NCBI GenBank assembly: GCA_010672925.1
Contig: JAAHFP010000052.1
Coordinates: 1-41,052 of the forward strand
DNA: 41,052 nt
Direction of reading: 5' to 3'
Source of the DNA: Symploca sp. SIO1C2
GTDB lineage: Bacteria > Cyanobacteriota > Cyanobacteriia > Cyanobacteriales > Coleofasciculaceae
Part shown: positions 5,069-13,087 of the stretch, one piece after another
How positions within the stretch are numbered: the first letter of the stretch is position 1
Layout: every line of letters begins with the position of its first letter
The notes under the pieces: generated by a model
Databases searched by the model: none
Seen by the model: only the letters and a program-made list of their open reading frames with translations
What the model was told of the DNA's origin: nothing
Position numbers and translations under genes: made by a program

Positions 5069-7182
5069 AACTTTCGTGATTCTGCTAAAATTGGGTTAAT
5101 GTCAAACCACTGCCCGTGGAGATCGCGGTATTCAAAGACAAACATACTGCGCATTAGAATATTGTGTTCTATATCATCTCTGAGAGTTTGTTTTTTCATT
5201 ACCTGAAACAGCAACTCCCACTCATCATCATCAATCGATGAGAGTAAGTAGTACCGGCGATCCCGAATCGCTACTTCTAAAGCTTCCCGAGAGAAGGGAG
5301 GGTCGTCTTGCATAACACAACCTAACAGTAACCCTAGCAAGTTCCGCAGGTGACCGCCACTAATACTGCAAAGACGATCTAGAGTTTCAGGAGTATCAAA
5401 CACCTCTAGAATTAACTCCGGTAGTTTTTCTAGACTTTCATCAGGAAAAGCTCTTACCATAACCATCTGCCGCAGCAATTCCATCCCCTCGGTATGTTCC
5501 TCACCATTCTGCCGTTTTACCGGCACCATCGGCAATACTTTAGGGGGAATGCCACCACCTAAACGGTCTTTGAGAATTTCACAATCGTTGGAAAAAGTTA
5601 ATTCTAGGGGAATTGTATAAACAACGTGGCAATTGAGCTTGCGTAGTTGATCACCCCGGTCAATAAAGAGATATTCTTGTTGCGATCGCCCGGAGGGTAG
5701 AGGACGAAAATCTACCCGATCCAGATTATCCACGAGCAGCACTAATCCTGCTTTACCTCGTTGTTTTAAAGCAGTGTTGGCTTTTCCTAAAAGTTCTTGA
5801 TTAATCGAATGTAAAATTAAACTGGTGCGGGGTTCTAGGTACTGCCTTAATCGACGTCGGAGTTTAGGAGATTCTTTGGTTTTAGTAGTGATTTTGCCAA
5901 TATTAATTGATAGTTCTGCCTCAGTGGAGAATCCTATTGGTATTTGCAAAAAACCAGCAATCTCGGTAAAAAGATTAGCAAAGAAGCCTGGATGCAGACG
6001 AATGTTATTTGATTCTACACTTTCGCTAACCTTACCAGCAATACTCAGTAAAATATCTGTTACATCAACATCTGCCATGTCTATATCATAAGATGATTCA
6101 AAATAAACTACATGGAATCCCTCTTGCTCCAAGTCAGATTTGAGCCGGAGCAATTCGGTGGACTTACCGCAGCCAATATGACCAGTAAACAGTTGGCAAG
6201 TAGGTTTATCGGGTGAAATTACCGCAATATGGTGCTTGAAGGTCTTAATGATGTCACTGCTTCTGACAGAAGAAAAGTCAATGTAATATTGCTGGTTTTT
6301 GACAGGCTGACTGGGATTACAAGCCTTATAAAATATCGGTAGATCTAAGGTAACTGACTGTATCTTAGCAGATTCAGAATCTTTCCGTAATTCAGTAGTC
6401 TCTTCTAAATTTTCTAGCCACTGGAGGAGAACAGGAGAAAGAAGTTTTAAATTTCCTTCTCCCATCTTAGTTTGATCCTCTATTTCTTGCTCTTGATGAA
6501 TTTTTCGCTTTAATTCCTCCTCATTTCCATAGAGCATTTGTGCTAATACTCGTAAATTATTGATTAAATATCGATACTCTGTCAGCAGATTTGTTTGTTC
6601 AAGCGGCTCAGCTAACATTTCCAAAGTTGTAGCAATTTGAATTGTCTCTGGCACATATAGGGGATTGTCCTTTTCAGACAAACTTGACTCGAGCAAATTA
6701 GTCATATCTTCAACAAGCTTATCCGGATCAAGATAAGCCTGAGCAATCCACCTTTGAGTACGAATTATTTCTGAACGCAGCTTCAAGTCAGACTTATGAG
6801 CTAAATAGAACTTTAAAAACTTGGCTAACCCAAACGGACGTTCAAAACCAAAGTGATTCTCCAACTCCACTAACAATACTTCCCGTACCGATGGCTCAAC
6901 TTCATATAAACCCTCATCAATCGGACGACACAAAGGGGAAAGCAAAAAATCCACTTCAGCCACCCAAGGAATTTGTTCCTCTTCCAGAAAATTGAGATGA
7001 ATTAAATTAACCAATTCCGGAGTCAAAATCAGCGGCAAAGCAGCATGACAAGCTAACATCAAATGCTTAGCACCAAACCGACGCTCAAATGCCAAAACTT
7101 CCCGCACTGCCAACTCAGGAGACAACCATTGTTCCCTAACTAAACTAGGAGAAGTAATAATCTCTTCGAGGGTCTTACTCAT
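5047..7182 (-). CDS. P-loop NTPase of MoxR-vWA ternary system
   Basis: 711 residues from ATG 7182. The N-terminal ~170 residues (RRFGAKHLMLACHAALPLIL, 'LYEVEPSVREVLLVEL', 'RTQRWIAQAYLDPD') form a conserved cyanobacterial domain seen beside caspase- and vWA-type genes. A charged middle region leads to a STAND/KAP-like ATPase with Walker A GHIGCGKST (about 334-342) and Walker B LVLLVDNLDRVD (about 480-491), then a winged-helix-like C-terminus (GGHLRNLLGLLLG). The ATG overlaps the vWA stop (ATGAGTAA) with GGGAG 9 nt upstream; a TTG at 7191 is a weaker start. It occupies the VMAP/NTPase position of ternary conflict systems and probably senses or relays a threat signal. Confidence 0.75.
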   Translation of the reverse strand: MSKTLEEIITSPSLVREQWLSPELAVREVLAFERRFGAKHLMLACHAALPLILTPELVNLIHLNFLEEEQIPWVAEVDFLLSPLCRPIDEGLYEVEPSVREVLLVELENHFGFERPFGLAKFLKFYLAHKSDLKLRSEIIRTQRWIAQAYLDPDKLVEDMTNLLESSLSEKDNPLYVPETIQIATTLEMLAEPLEQTNLLTEYRYLINNLRVLAQMLYGNEEELKRKIHQEQEIEDQTKMGEGNLKLLSPVLLQWLENLEETTELRKDSESAKIQSVTLDLPIFYKACNPSQPVKNQQYYIDFSSVRSSDIIKTFKHHIAVISPDKPTCQLFTGHIGCGKSTELLRLKSDLEQEGFHVVYFESSYDIDMADVDVTDILLSIAGKVSESVESNNIRLHPGFFANLFTEIAGFLQIPIGFSTEAELSINIGKITTKTKESPKLRRRLRQYLEPRTSLILHSINQELLGKANTALKQRGKAGLVLLVDNLDRVDFRPLPSGRSQQEYLFIDRGDQLRKLNCHVVYTIPLELTFSNDCEILKDRLGGGIPPKVLPMVPVKRQNGEEHTEGMELLRQMVMVRAFPDESLEKLPELILEVFDTPETLDRLCSISGGHLRNLLGLLLGCVMQDDPPFSREALEVAIRDRRYYLLSSIDDDEWELLFQVMKKQTLRDDIEHNILMRSMFVFEYRDLHGQWFDINPILAESRKFQSLSRK

Positions 7183-8278
7183 TAATACCAACTCCCGCAG
7201 GAAAGGGATGTCCCCGCAAAATATTCACCGCATCATTCAATCCCTCTCGGTGCAAAGGAAACATCGGCATCATACAGGCGATATCTTCAGCAGTTGTTGC
7301 TACCCAGCGATTTTCAGGCATGGGATTGAGCCAAGTGTAGAGATAAGTGTAGGTACTGAGGTTTTGGACAAAGGTTTTGGTATCCTCTACTCGCCTTCCA
7401 TCATAATAGCCACGAGCTGCCCCTGCATCGCTAATAATTAGTACACTATTACCCTGATGCTCATCCAAAACTGTTGATAAAGGTAGAGCATGGGTTAAAT
7501 TAGGACGTTGATAGAGAAATCCTTCTGGACAATCGTGAAAATAGTAGATACTAGTCTTACCCAGTAGTCCTCCCCGTAAAATACTCTCAATTGCCGCTTC
7601 AATCAATGGAGCAAAGGGAGCCATTGAACCCTGCTGATCCACTAATACCACCAATCGGGCTTGGTTGCGACGGCGGGGTTGTAATATAGGGCGTAACAAT
7701 AAGCCTGTGTGACAGATGCTGTTAATCGTAGCTTCCACATCCAACTCTTCCAGGATACCTGTTCGTTGAGGACGATGCAGTTGCCGCCATACCCCTGCCA
7801 TATCTCGCCGACTAATGGGTAAACGGGGTGTTAACTGGTAGTAATGGGGTTCCTCGGCTAGTTCAGATTGTAAGATAAATGACTGTTTTACAGAGCTAGA
7901 AGGTAATGTTACGCTCACTTCTTGGGGTTCTGGTTCTTTTTCCGGTTCTAGTTGAGGTTCAGGCTGAGGTGGAATTTGCTGAGGTGGAACCGTTGAAGGT
8001 GTAGAAGCAGGCTCAGAGGTAGGAATTGCTTGAGGTGTAGAGTTAGTTTGCCATTGGGATTCTATCAATTCTGCAAAAGCCAGATCAAATAATTCCTGGT
8101 CTTCTCGTGATTTTGCCCAGAGTAAGCGAAACAATCCTTTAAAGCTAGCAGCATCTTCCAATCCAACTCCTGCCTGAATTGTCTCAATTGCTTCCAAATA
8201 ATCCGATACCCCCAGCGGTACACCCTGTCGGCGTAACCTCTCAAAGACTTGAAACAGTCGTGGGGGTATGTAGGGCAT
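7175..8278 (-). CDS. vWA domain protein of MoxR-vWA ternary system
   Basis: 367 residues. Residues 1-75 are a helical domain (YIPPRLFQVFERLRRQGVPL ... FKGLFRLLWAKSRED) typical of vWA proteins next to MoxR ATPases. Residues 80-125 are a Pro/Glu-rich flexible linker. The vWA domain (about 145-360) has its metal site at D214-Q-Q-G-S218, so the middle residue of the usual DxSxS motif is Gln, and a second Asp in IISDAG (D284). MoxR ATPases remodel such vWA partners. It lies 129 bp downstream of moxR and overlaps the NTPase gene by 8 bp. Confidence 0.85.
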   Translation of the reverse strand: MPYIPPRLFQVFERLRRQGVPLGVSDYLEAIETIQAGVGLEDAASFKGLFRLLWAKSREDQELFDLAFAELIESQWQTNSTPQAIPTSEPASTPSTVPPQQIPPQPEPQLEPEKEPEPQEVSVTLPSSSVKQSFILQSELAEEPHYYQLTPRLPISRRDMAGVWRQLHRPQRTGILEELDVEATINSICHTGLLLRPILQPRRRNQARLVVLVDQQGSMAPFAPLIEAAIESILRGGLLGKTSIYYFHDCPEGFLYQRPNLTHALPLSTVLDEHQGNSVLIISDAGAARGYYDGRRVEDTKTFVQNLSTYTYLYTWLNPMPENRWVATTAEDIACMMPMFPLHREGLNDAVNILRGHPFPAGVGINE

Positions 8279-8397
8279 TAGGGCGACAATTTAAGTAGAC
8301 AGTCCCAAGTATATCAATCCAAATGTTATACTGCTACGCAAAGGCCCAAACCCCTTGCTAAGTGTGTTTCTTAAAAGACTTAAGCTTAGATTTATTC

Positions 8398-8415
8398 AAT
8401 CTAAAATCTAAAATT
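8398..8415. repeat. Heptamer repeat (TCTAAAA)n at the moxR 3' end
   Basis: Two and a half copies of the 7-bp unit TCTAAAA (plus strand; TTTTAGA on the minus strand). The TAG stop of the MoxR gene (8408-8410) lies inside the repeat: the last codons read AAT AAA CAA TTT TAG. The array sits in the 129-bp gap between moxR and the vWA gene, the only wide gap in this operon. Confidence 0.8.
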
Positions 8416-9355
8416 GTTTATTAAGAGCCTCGCGATCGCTCTGAGTTTTCACCAAAGTTTCCAAATAAGGCAAATTTACAGGATCCGTGCTTGCTAACTC
8501 TGCCGCTGTCAGCTTTTTCCCTTGCTGCTCCCTTTCCAAAATTGCGACCCAATCCAAAAACTCACTAGTTCCCGGTATTTTACGCCAACTTCTCAACTCC
8601 CGTAATTCCCAGAACTTTTGCACAGCCACTTCAAACAAAGGAGTCAGCTTCGGTTGAAAATGGCTTTGCAGAATCTGTTCGAGGGTATTTTGATCAGGAA
8701 ACTCGATATAGTAAAACAGACAACGGCGTAGAAAGGGTTTAGGTAGCTCTTTCTCCCGATTACTGGTGATGATGATTAGGGGTAAAAAGTCTCGCCTTGC
8801 CTTCCTCGTTTTACCTTGCAAGGCATCATACCTCATCTCCGACACTTCCTTAACTTGGAATTGCAACCGATCCAACTCCAGTAGCAAGTCATTGGGAAAA
8901 TCGATATCCGCTTTATCTATTTCATCGATTAAGACTACCGAGGGAATATCATCTTGAGATTGAGCGATCGCATTTCCCAACTCCCCCAAGGTAACATAAT
9001 CCTGCCGTGAGGGAGCTTTAGTCGGATTATCCCCTACTTTTCCCTCCTGAATATCATACAGCCGCCCCAAAGCATCATAATCATACAGTAAATCCTGGGC
9101 CCGACTGGTAGAGCGGATGTAGCAGGGATGGAGAGGATAACCCAATTCGTAAGCCACAGCATAAGCCAATCGCGTCTTGCCACAACCAGGATCGCCTTCC
9201 AATAATAAGGGACGCCGCAAGTAGAGAGCAGTATTGACAGCATCCACTAGAGATTGAGGAGCAATATAAGGCTCCGGTTCTTGCCATGCCTTGGGGAGTA
9301 GCTTGTAGTGACAGTCTCCCTTGCCTGTGTACAATCGTTGGGCTAAGTTATCCAT
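8408..9355 (-). CDS. MoxR-family AAA+ ATPase
   Basis: 315 residues, the normal size for MoxR ATPases. Walker A GDPGCGKT (54-61), Walker B VVLIDEIDKAD (140-150), sensor-1 TSN (197-199) and the Arg-finger region LPKPFLRR (204-211) are all present. It is expected to form a hexamer that remodels its vWA partner encoded next. The start ATG at 9355 overlaps the stop of the upstream EAD-iSTAND gene by 8 bp (ATGGATAA), so translation is coupled. The stop codon is provided by a heptamer repeat. Confidence 0.93.
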   Translation of the reverse strand: MDNLAQRLYTGKGDCHYKLLPKAWQEPEPYIAPQSLVDAVNTALYLRRPLLLEGDPGCGKTRLAYAVAYELGYPLHPCYIRSTSRAQDLLYDYDALGRLYDIQEGKVGDNPTKAPSRQDYVTLGELGNAIAQSQDDIPSVVLIDEIDKADIDFPNDLLLELDRLQFQVKEVSEMRYDALQGKTRKARRDFLPLIIITSNREKELPKPFLRRCLFYYIEFPDQNTLEQILQSHFQPKLTPLFEVAVQKFWELRELRSWRKIPGTSEFLDWVAILEREQQGKKLTAAELASTDPVNLPYLETLVKTQSDREALNKQF

Positions 9356-10469
9356 AGAGTCGAGAACTTCCCTGTAGTTCGTGGATAATGTGATTCAATT
9401 CTTGATAAGTCCCGATTAAGTCACCATTTATGTTGCGCAGCCGCTGGAGATAATGCTCAATCTGTTCTTCTCTTATTCCTTCCCTTTGGAGGCGATTGCG
9501 AAACCAAGACGACAAATCCAGCGGTTCAAACTTGTTCAGAGTTGGCAAGGTAGTAAATCCAGTCATTCTAGGTAGGCGACGTTTACCAACATTTGCCCAA
9601 ACCATAACCAAACAGCGGCTCTGATTCTTTAAATAGGGTGAGACACAATAACTGATCTTAGTCCAAAAATCTTGAGCTAATGGCTTCATAAATTTATCGG
9701 GAATATCGTAATTCCAGATAATCATTACAATATCAGTGTTTCCTTGAGTATCCAATAGCTGGATAAAATCTTCAAATTGGTAATTACTGAAAAATTCACG
9801 CTCTATATCCATTGAGGTGGTAATCCTTCGGCGGTAGAGTCTGATGTGTAGCTGTTCATTCTGCCGTCCAGTTTTCCTTTTCAACTCCCGCCGCAGCCGC
9901 TCAATGATATATTGCTCTAAAATTGTGCTATGACCCCCAATAATAAAGACAAAGGCTCCTTCATATCCCACTTTTTGCCTGAATTCTGCCATCTGAACTT
10001 CTAGGTCATAGTCGATAATTACATCTCGGTCTACTTTAATTGGTAGTTCACCTGAAGCTACTGTAGAGTATTTTTGACGTCCTTGAGCCAGCAAATTAGC
10101 AATTTTATTTTGTGGCGTTTTCTGAGAACTAAATTGCTGTTGCTGTTCCCATTTCCGAATCACATGATTGATAAAACCCTGATCTTCTGAAGATATACTG
10201 TTATCGATCGCACTGAGATATTCTAAAAAAATGACTAAACCCAGTCTTGGGCAACCACAAACCGTAGGGTGAACTTCTGAGAGCTGTTGACAAAGGATAG
10301 TGACAAATGCTAACTGGGGTTGATCTAACTGAATCAGACTACAATATTGTTTAAGACCACAATTAGTTAACAAAGCACTACGGAACTCAGCATCAGCAGT
10401 TTTCAGGCTTGTTTTATGGGTAAGGATTTTTTGAAGTTGGACTCTTTCTGTAAGGGTTAGGAACTTCAC
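9348..10469 (-). CDS. EAD-iSTAND protein, first gene of the ternary system
   Basis: 373 residues. Residues 1-110 are the same effector-associated domain as in the metallophosphoesterase at 2216-3526 (shared LQKILTHKT, RSALLTNCGL, PRLGLVIFLEYLSAID, KWEQQQ). After a linker, residues 165-373 look like an inactive STAND NTPase (iSTAND): the strand FVFIIGG is followed by HSTILEQY where a Walker A Gly-Lys-Ser/Thr would be, so ATP binding is probably lost. Later strands include DIVMIIWNYD and RCLVMVWANV. In described ternary systems the EAD links this core to effectors with the same EAD. It starts the four-gene operon. Confidence 0.75.
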   Translation of the reverse strand: MKFLTLTERVQLQKILTHKTSLKTADAEFRSALLTNCGLKQYCSLIQLDQPQLAFVTILCQQLSEVHPTVCGCPRLGLVIFLEYLSAIDNSISSEDQGFINHVIRKWEQQQQFSSQKTPQNKIANLLAQGRQKYSTVASGELPIKVDRDVIIDYDLEVQMAEFRQKVGYEGAFVFIIGGHSTILEQYIIERLRRELKRKTGRQNEQLHIRLYRRRITTSMDIEREFFSNYQFEDFIQLLDTQGNTDIVMIIWNYDIPDKFMKPLAQDFWTKISYCVSPYLKNQSRCLVMVWANVGKRRLPRMTGFTTLPTLNKFEPLDLSSWFRNRLQREGIREEQIEHYLQRLRNINGDLIGTYQELNHIIHELQGSSRLYG

Positions 10470-10660
10470 AGTTGATCATCAAGGTGAATAAGGCAGCATG
10501 ACATAATCTTCATTTGTTGCTTATTGGCAATCAGCCTACGATTATAACTGATTCCCTTTGTGACCGAAAAAAAAACAAGGATACAAGCCCCCGGATTTAT
10601 CCGTGGAAAAAACAAAGATTTTATCATTATTCCAAGCCCCTGGCTTTAGACATGGGGTCA
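10470..10660. other. Intergenic DNA with two hairpins like IS200/IS605 ends
   Basis: Two similar G/C-rich hairpins follow each other: 10589-10606 (CCCCGGATTTATCCGTGG, 7 of 8 pairs) and 10637-10657 (CCCC-TGGCTTTAGACAT-GGGG, imperfect). Each is preceded by CAAG and they resemble the subterminal hairpins of IS200/IS605-type elements. No tnpA or tnpB is present. I regard them as possible remnants only. Confidence 0.3.
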
Positions 10661-10691
10661 ATCTAAAATCTAAAATCTAAAATCTAAAATT
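10661..10691. repeat. Heptamer repeat (ATCTAAA)n
   Basis: Four copies of the 7-bp unit, directly at the end of the truncated Uma2 gene. On the minus strand it provides that gene's TAG stop (GTC AAT CAA TTT TAG). Same family as at 8398, 26817, 30507 and 31601. Confidence 0.85.
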
Positions 10692-11031
10692 GATTGACTC
10701 CGGGTTCTACGGGAAAGACGGAAGGAATATAAAACCAGTCTGGTGCTTTGACCACGATTTTGTTGTTAACAGTGGCACAAATCCCCAAGTTAGAACCAAT
10801 GAGCATATCAGGAGTAACAAATCCTGCTAAGTCAAGAATTTCTCGTAAAGCAGCAGCCTGGATGGGTTGGTAGATATTTTCCACGGGATCGTCGGGTAAG
10901 ATAAAGTCTGCTGGTAGTTTTTCCCATTGGATTTTGGGAATGACTGTGGTTGGGGTGGATAAGGTAGCAGTCATAAGTACTTTGGGTGAATACTGGCAGC
11001 TGGCTTGGTGAGCATTTGAGGTAGATATCAT
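10684..11031 (-). pseudogene. Uma2-family nuclease, N-terminal third only
   Basis: 115 residues matching the start of Uma2 (DUF820) PD-(D/E)XK nuclease-like proteins, which are very numerous in cyanobacteria: WEKLPADFILPDDPVENIYQ, then MLIGSNLGICATVNNKIVVK, then APDWFYIPSVFPVEPGV. Homologues continue for at least another hundred residues that carry the catalytic site; here the frame ends in NQF-stop at the heptamer array. The truncation point coincides with the repeat. ATG 11031 has GGGAG 4 nt upstream; Met20 is an alternative. Probably non-functional. Confidence 0.7.
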
Positions 11032-11045
11032 GGAACTCCCTAAGT

Positions 11046-11954
11046 TTACAAGGCTTCGATATCTTCCCTAGAAAGTTGGGTTATTGCCATAATAGTCTCC
11101 ACATCTAAACCTTGTTGCTTACAGGCGCGGGCAATTGCTATTGTTTTTTGTTCAACTCCTTGTTGAATGCCTCGTTGCATGCCTCTAATTTCTGCCTGTT
11201 CAATCTGTTCAATTTGCCATTGCGCCTCAAACTCTTGGGTACTCCTGATACTTGCTTCGTAACTCTTGTTTTCCATGTAGCGCTTGTATGCTGCTCTTTC
11301 TTGTTCTGATAAATTATTTACTCGCAAGGTTTCCTTGGCTTCTACCATTCCTTTCGCCGCAAATTCCTCTTTGATCTCGCTATTTCTCAGAAAATAGATC
11401 CATTCCTGTAGGGTAGTTTTCGCTTCTCCTTTAAAATTCCTTACTTTTAGCAGGTAATATTCTGGAAAGATATCTGCTACTTTTACTATCTTATATCTTT
11501 TTTCTTGAGCTGGGGTAGGTTTGAGAACCTCTCCGTTATTCATCCCAACGAATTCTGGACGCAGACGATAAATATAGTCATCCCCCTTACCAAGGTTGAA
11601 GTAGACGATATTTACCGAGTAGATTTTCCTAATTTTGCCGTATTCTTGTCCTTGTTCGAGATATTCGGTGACTAGCTGAGAAACACCGTAGAGCATACGA
11701 TGAAAATAATCGAGTTGGGAGTTGTTTTGTACTTCGATAAGGATTAACTCGGAGTTTTGAGTTTCAGCGAGAATATCTACGCGGTTGGCTTTATCCTCCT
11801 CGGTTTGTTGGTTACTCTCACTTTCAAGAAGGGTTTTGATCTTGAGGTCTTGATTTAACAACTCACTTAGAAACCCTTCCAAGACTACATAGTTAGCTTT
11901 ATTGCGCAGTATTTTTTTAATAGCCCAATCAAAGCGAGTATGTTTGTGTGGCAT
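11046..11954 (-). CDS. Rpn-family recombination-promoting nuclease (PD-(D/E)XK)
   Basis: 302 residues. The N-terminal two thirds match Rpn/PDDEXK_2 proteins: FDWAIKKILRNKANYVVLEG near the start, then D60 in RVDILAE and E74-x-Q76 in LILIEVQ, the family's modified D...ExQ active site. A mid-section (YFNLGKGDDYIYRL) and a charged coiled C-terminus with GMQRGIQQGVEQKTIAIARA are also usual. These proteins are transposase-related DNA endonucleases; in cyanobacteria they are multicopy and of unclear role. It ends 14 bp before the Uma2 fragment, on the same strand. Confidence 0.85.
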   Translation of the reverse strand: MPHKHTRFDWAIKKILRNKANYVVLEGFLSELLNQDLKIKTLLESESNQQTEEDKANRVDILAETQNSELILIEVQNNSQLDYFHRMLYGVSQLVTEYLEQGQEYGKIRKIYSVNIVYFNLGKGDDYIYRLRPEFVGMNNGEVLKPTPAQEKRYKIVKVADIFPEYYLLKVRNFKGEAKTTLQEWIYFLRNSEIKEEFAAKGMVEAKETLRVNNLSEQERAAYKRYMENKSYEASIRSTQEFEAQWQIEQIEQAEIRGMQRGIQQGVEQKTIAIARACKQQGLDVETIMAITQLSREDIEAL

Positions 11955-12077
11955 CGTCGGTATGCTATTTCCACTACTAATATTTTAGCTAAAGTAGGGT
12001 TTTCAGAGCCGCTCTTTAACCTAACTTACAAGATTAGCGATCGCTCTCATTGTAGATAGTCGGGTAAGATAGTCATA

Positions 12078-12791
12078 CTATCGTTTAGATTGAGCAATCT
12101 GCTCTTGTGTAAGGTTTTTAACGTCCTGACGATATGCACCTGCAAGATTAGCTTCATCAAGTAATGCCTCTTGTAAATTAGCTTCATGAAGTAATGCCCC
12201 TTGTAAATTAGCTCTATTGAGGATTGCCCTTTGTAAATTAGCTCTATCGAGGAATACTCCTTGTAAATTAGCTTCATTAAGGAATGCCCCTTGTAAATTA
12301 GCTCTATTGAGGAATACTCCTTGTAAATCAGCATCATCAAGGATTGCCCCTTGTAAATTAGCTCCATAAAGGGTTGCCCCTTGTAAATTAGCTCTATCGA
12401 GGAATACTCTTTGTAAATCAGCATCATCAAGGATTGCCCCTTGTAAATTAGCTTTATAAAGGGTTGCTCTTGCAATGTCAGTATTACTTAAATCAATGTT
12501 CTGATTCTCTGATTCTTTCTCCGTATCGCGTCTTCCGATAACAGTAAGAATAGCTATGCCGCCAAAACCCGTTACGTAAGATTGAATGGATGTAATAACT
12601 GACTTGATTGCCTGATTCCTAAGCTCGAAAAAATCTTTGATATCCAGGATTGACTCTTGCTGAACAATTGGAGTGACATTCAGCCCCCAAAGGTAATACG
12701 AAAGTGCTAACAATCCCACAACAAATAAAATGAACGAAATCAGTAACCAAGGTATTATTTCAGTCAAATTATTAGTTTTATTCTCGCTCAT
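12078..12791 (-). CDS. Membrane-anchored pentapeptide-repeat protein
   Basis: 237 residues. Two hydrophobic segments (WLLISFILFVVGLLALSYYL at about 15-34 and FGGIAILTVIG at about 76-86) precede a run of A(N/D)LQx(A/V) pentapeptides from about residue 105 to 225, which should form a right-handed quadrilateral beta helix in the cytosol. The DNA repeats every 15 bp (TTGTAAATTAGCT motif on the plus strand), so other frames are open too, but only this one gives the pentapeptide pattern with a membrane anchor. Function unknown; it may act as a scaffold. Confidence 0.85.
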   Translation of the reverse strand: MSENKTNNLTEIIPWLLISFILFVVGLLALSYYLWGLNVTPIVQQESILDIKDFFELRNQAIKSVITSIQSYVTGFGGIAILTVIGRRDTEKESENQNIDLSNTDIARATLYKANLQGAILDDADLQRVFLDRANLQGATLYGANLQGAILDDADLQGVFLNRANLQGAFLNEANLQGVFLDRANLQRAILNRANLQGALLHEANLQEALLDEANLAGAYRQDVKNLTQEQIAQSKR

Positions 12792-12856
12792 GACACCTAA
12801 TCTACGAGTAATATCATGTCTGCTTAATTACCTATAACGCTTAACTTCCCCACCCA

Positions 12857-12905
12857 CCCAGAGTTTAAACTCTGGGCTAATAGCTAAAGTCCACTTAAGT
12901 GGACT
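12857..12905 (+). repeat. Two-palindrome 49-bp repeat, copy C
   Basis: 20-bp palindrome CCCAGAGTTTAAACTCTGGG (12857-12876), linker CTAATAGCTAA, 18-bp palindrome AGTCCACTTAAGTGGACT (12888-12905). It lies between the pentapeptide gene and kaiC3. Same architecture as copies A and B with different arm sequences. Confidence 0.9.
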
Positions 12906-12975
12906 GAAGATTTTTGGAAAGATTGAGTCAGCAACCCCCCTTATTCGCCTCTTAGTAAGGAGGGAAACTCCTGTC

Positions 12976-12996
12976 CTCCCCCTTACTAAGGGGGAG
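12976..12996. repeat. Perfect hairpin downstream of kaiC3
   Basis: CTCCCCCTTA, one C, then TAAGGGGGAG: 10-bp perfect arms. It lies about 90 nt past the kaiC3 stop on the minus strand and could end or stabilise the kai transcript, but there is no clear T-run. The sequence also belongs to a dispersed G-rich repeat type. Confidence 0.5.
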
Positions 12997-13087
12997 CTAG
13001 AGGGGGTCAAGCCCATGAGGATTATCCCCTCAGTCGATTCCCCACAGTATCCTTAAGCCCCTTGTTTCTATACGCCAACAGTATCTC

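Noticed and set aside
12047-12475. 142-codon minus-strand ORF (LIYKGQ repeats)
   Set aside because: Shadow frame of the 15-bp pentapeptide DNA repeats; the other frame has the membrane anchor and canonical pentapeptides.
12828-13016. 62-codon minus-strand ORF
   Set aside because: Consists of the two-palindrome repeat and a G-rich dispersed repeat.
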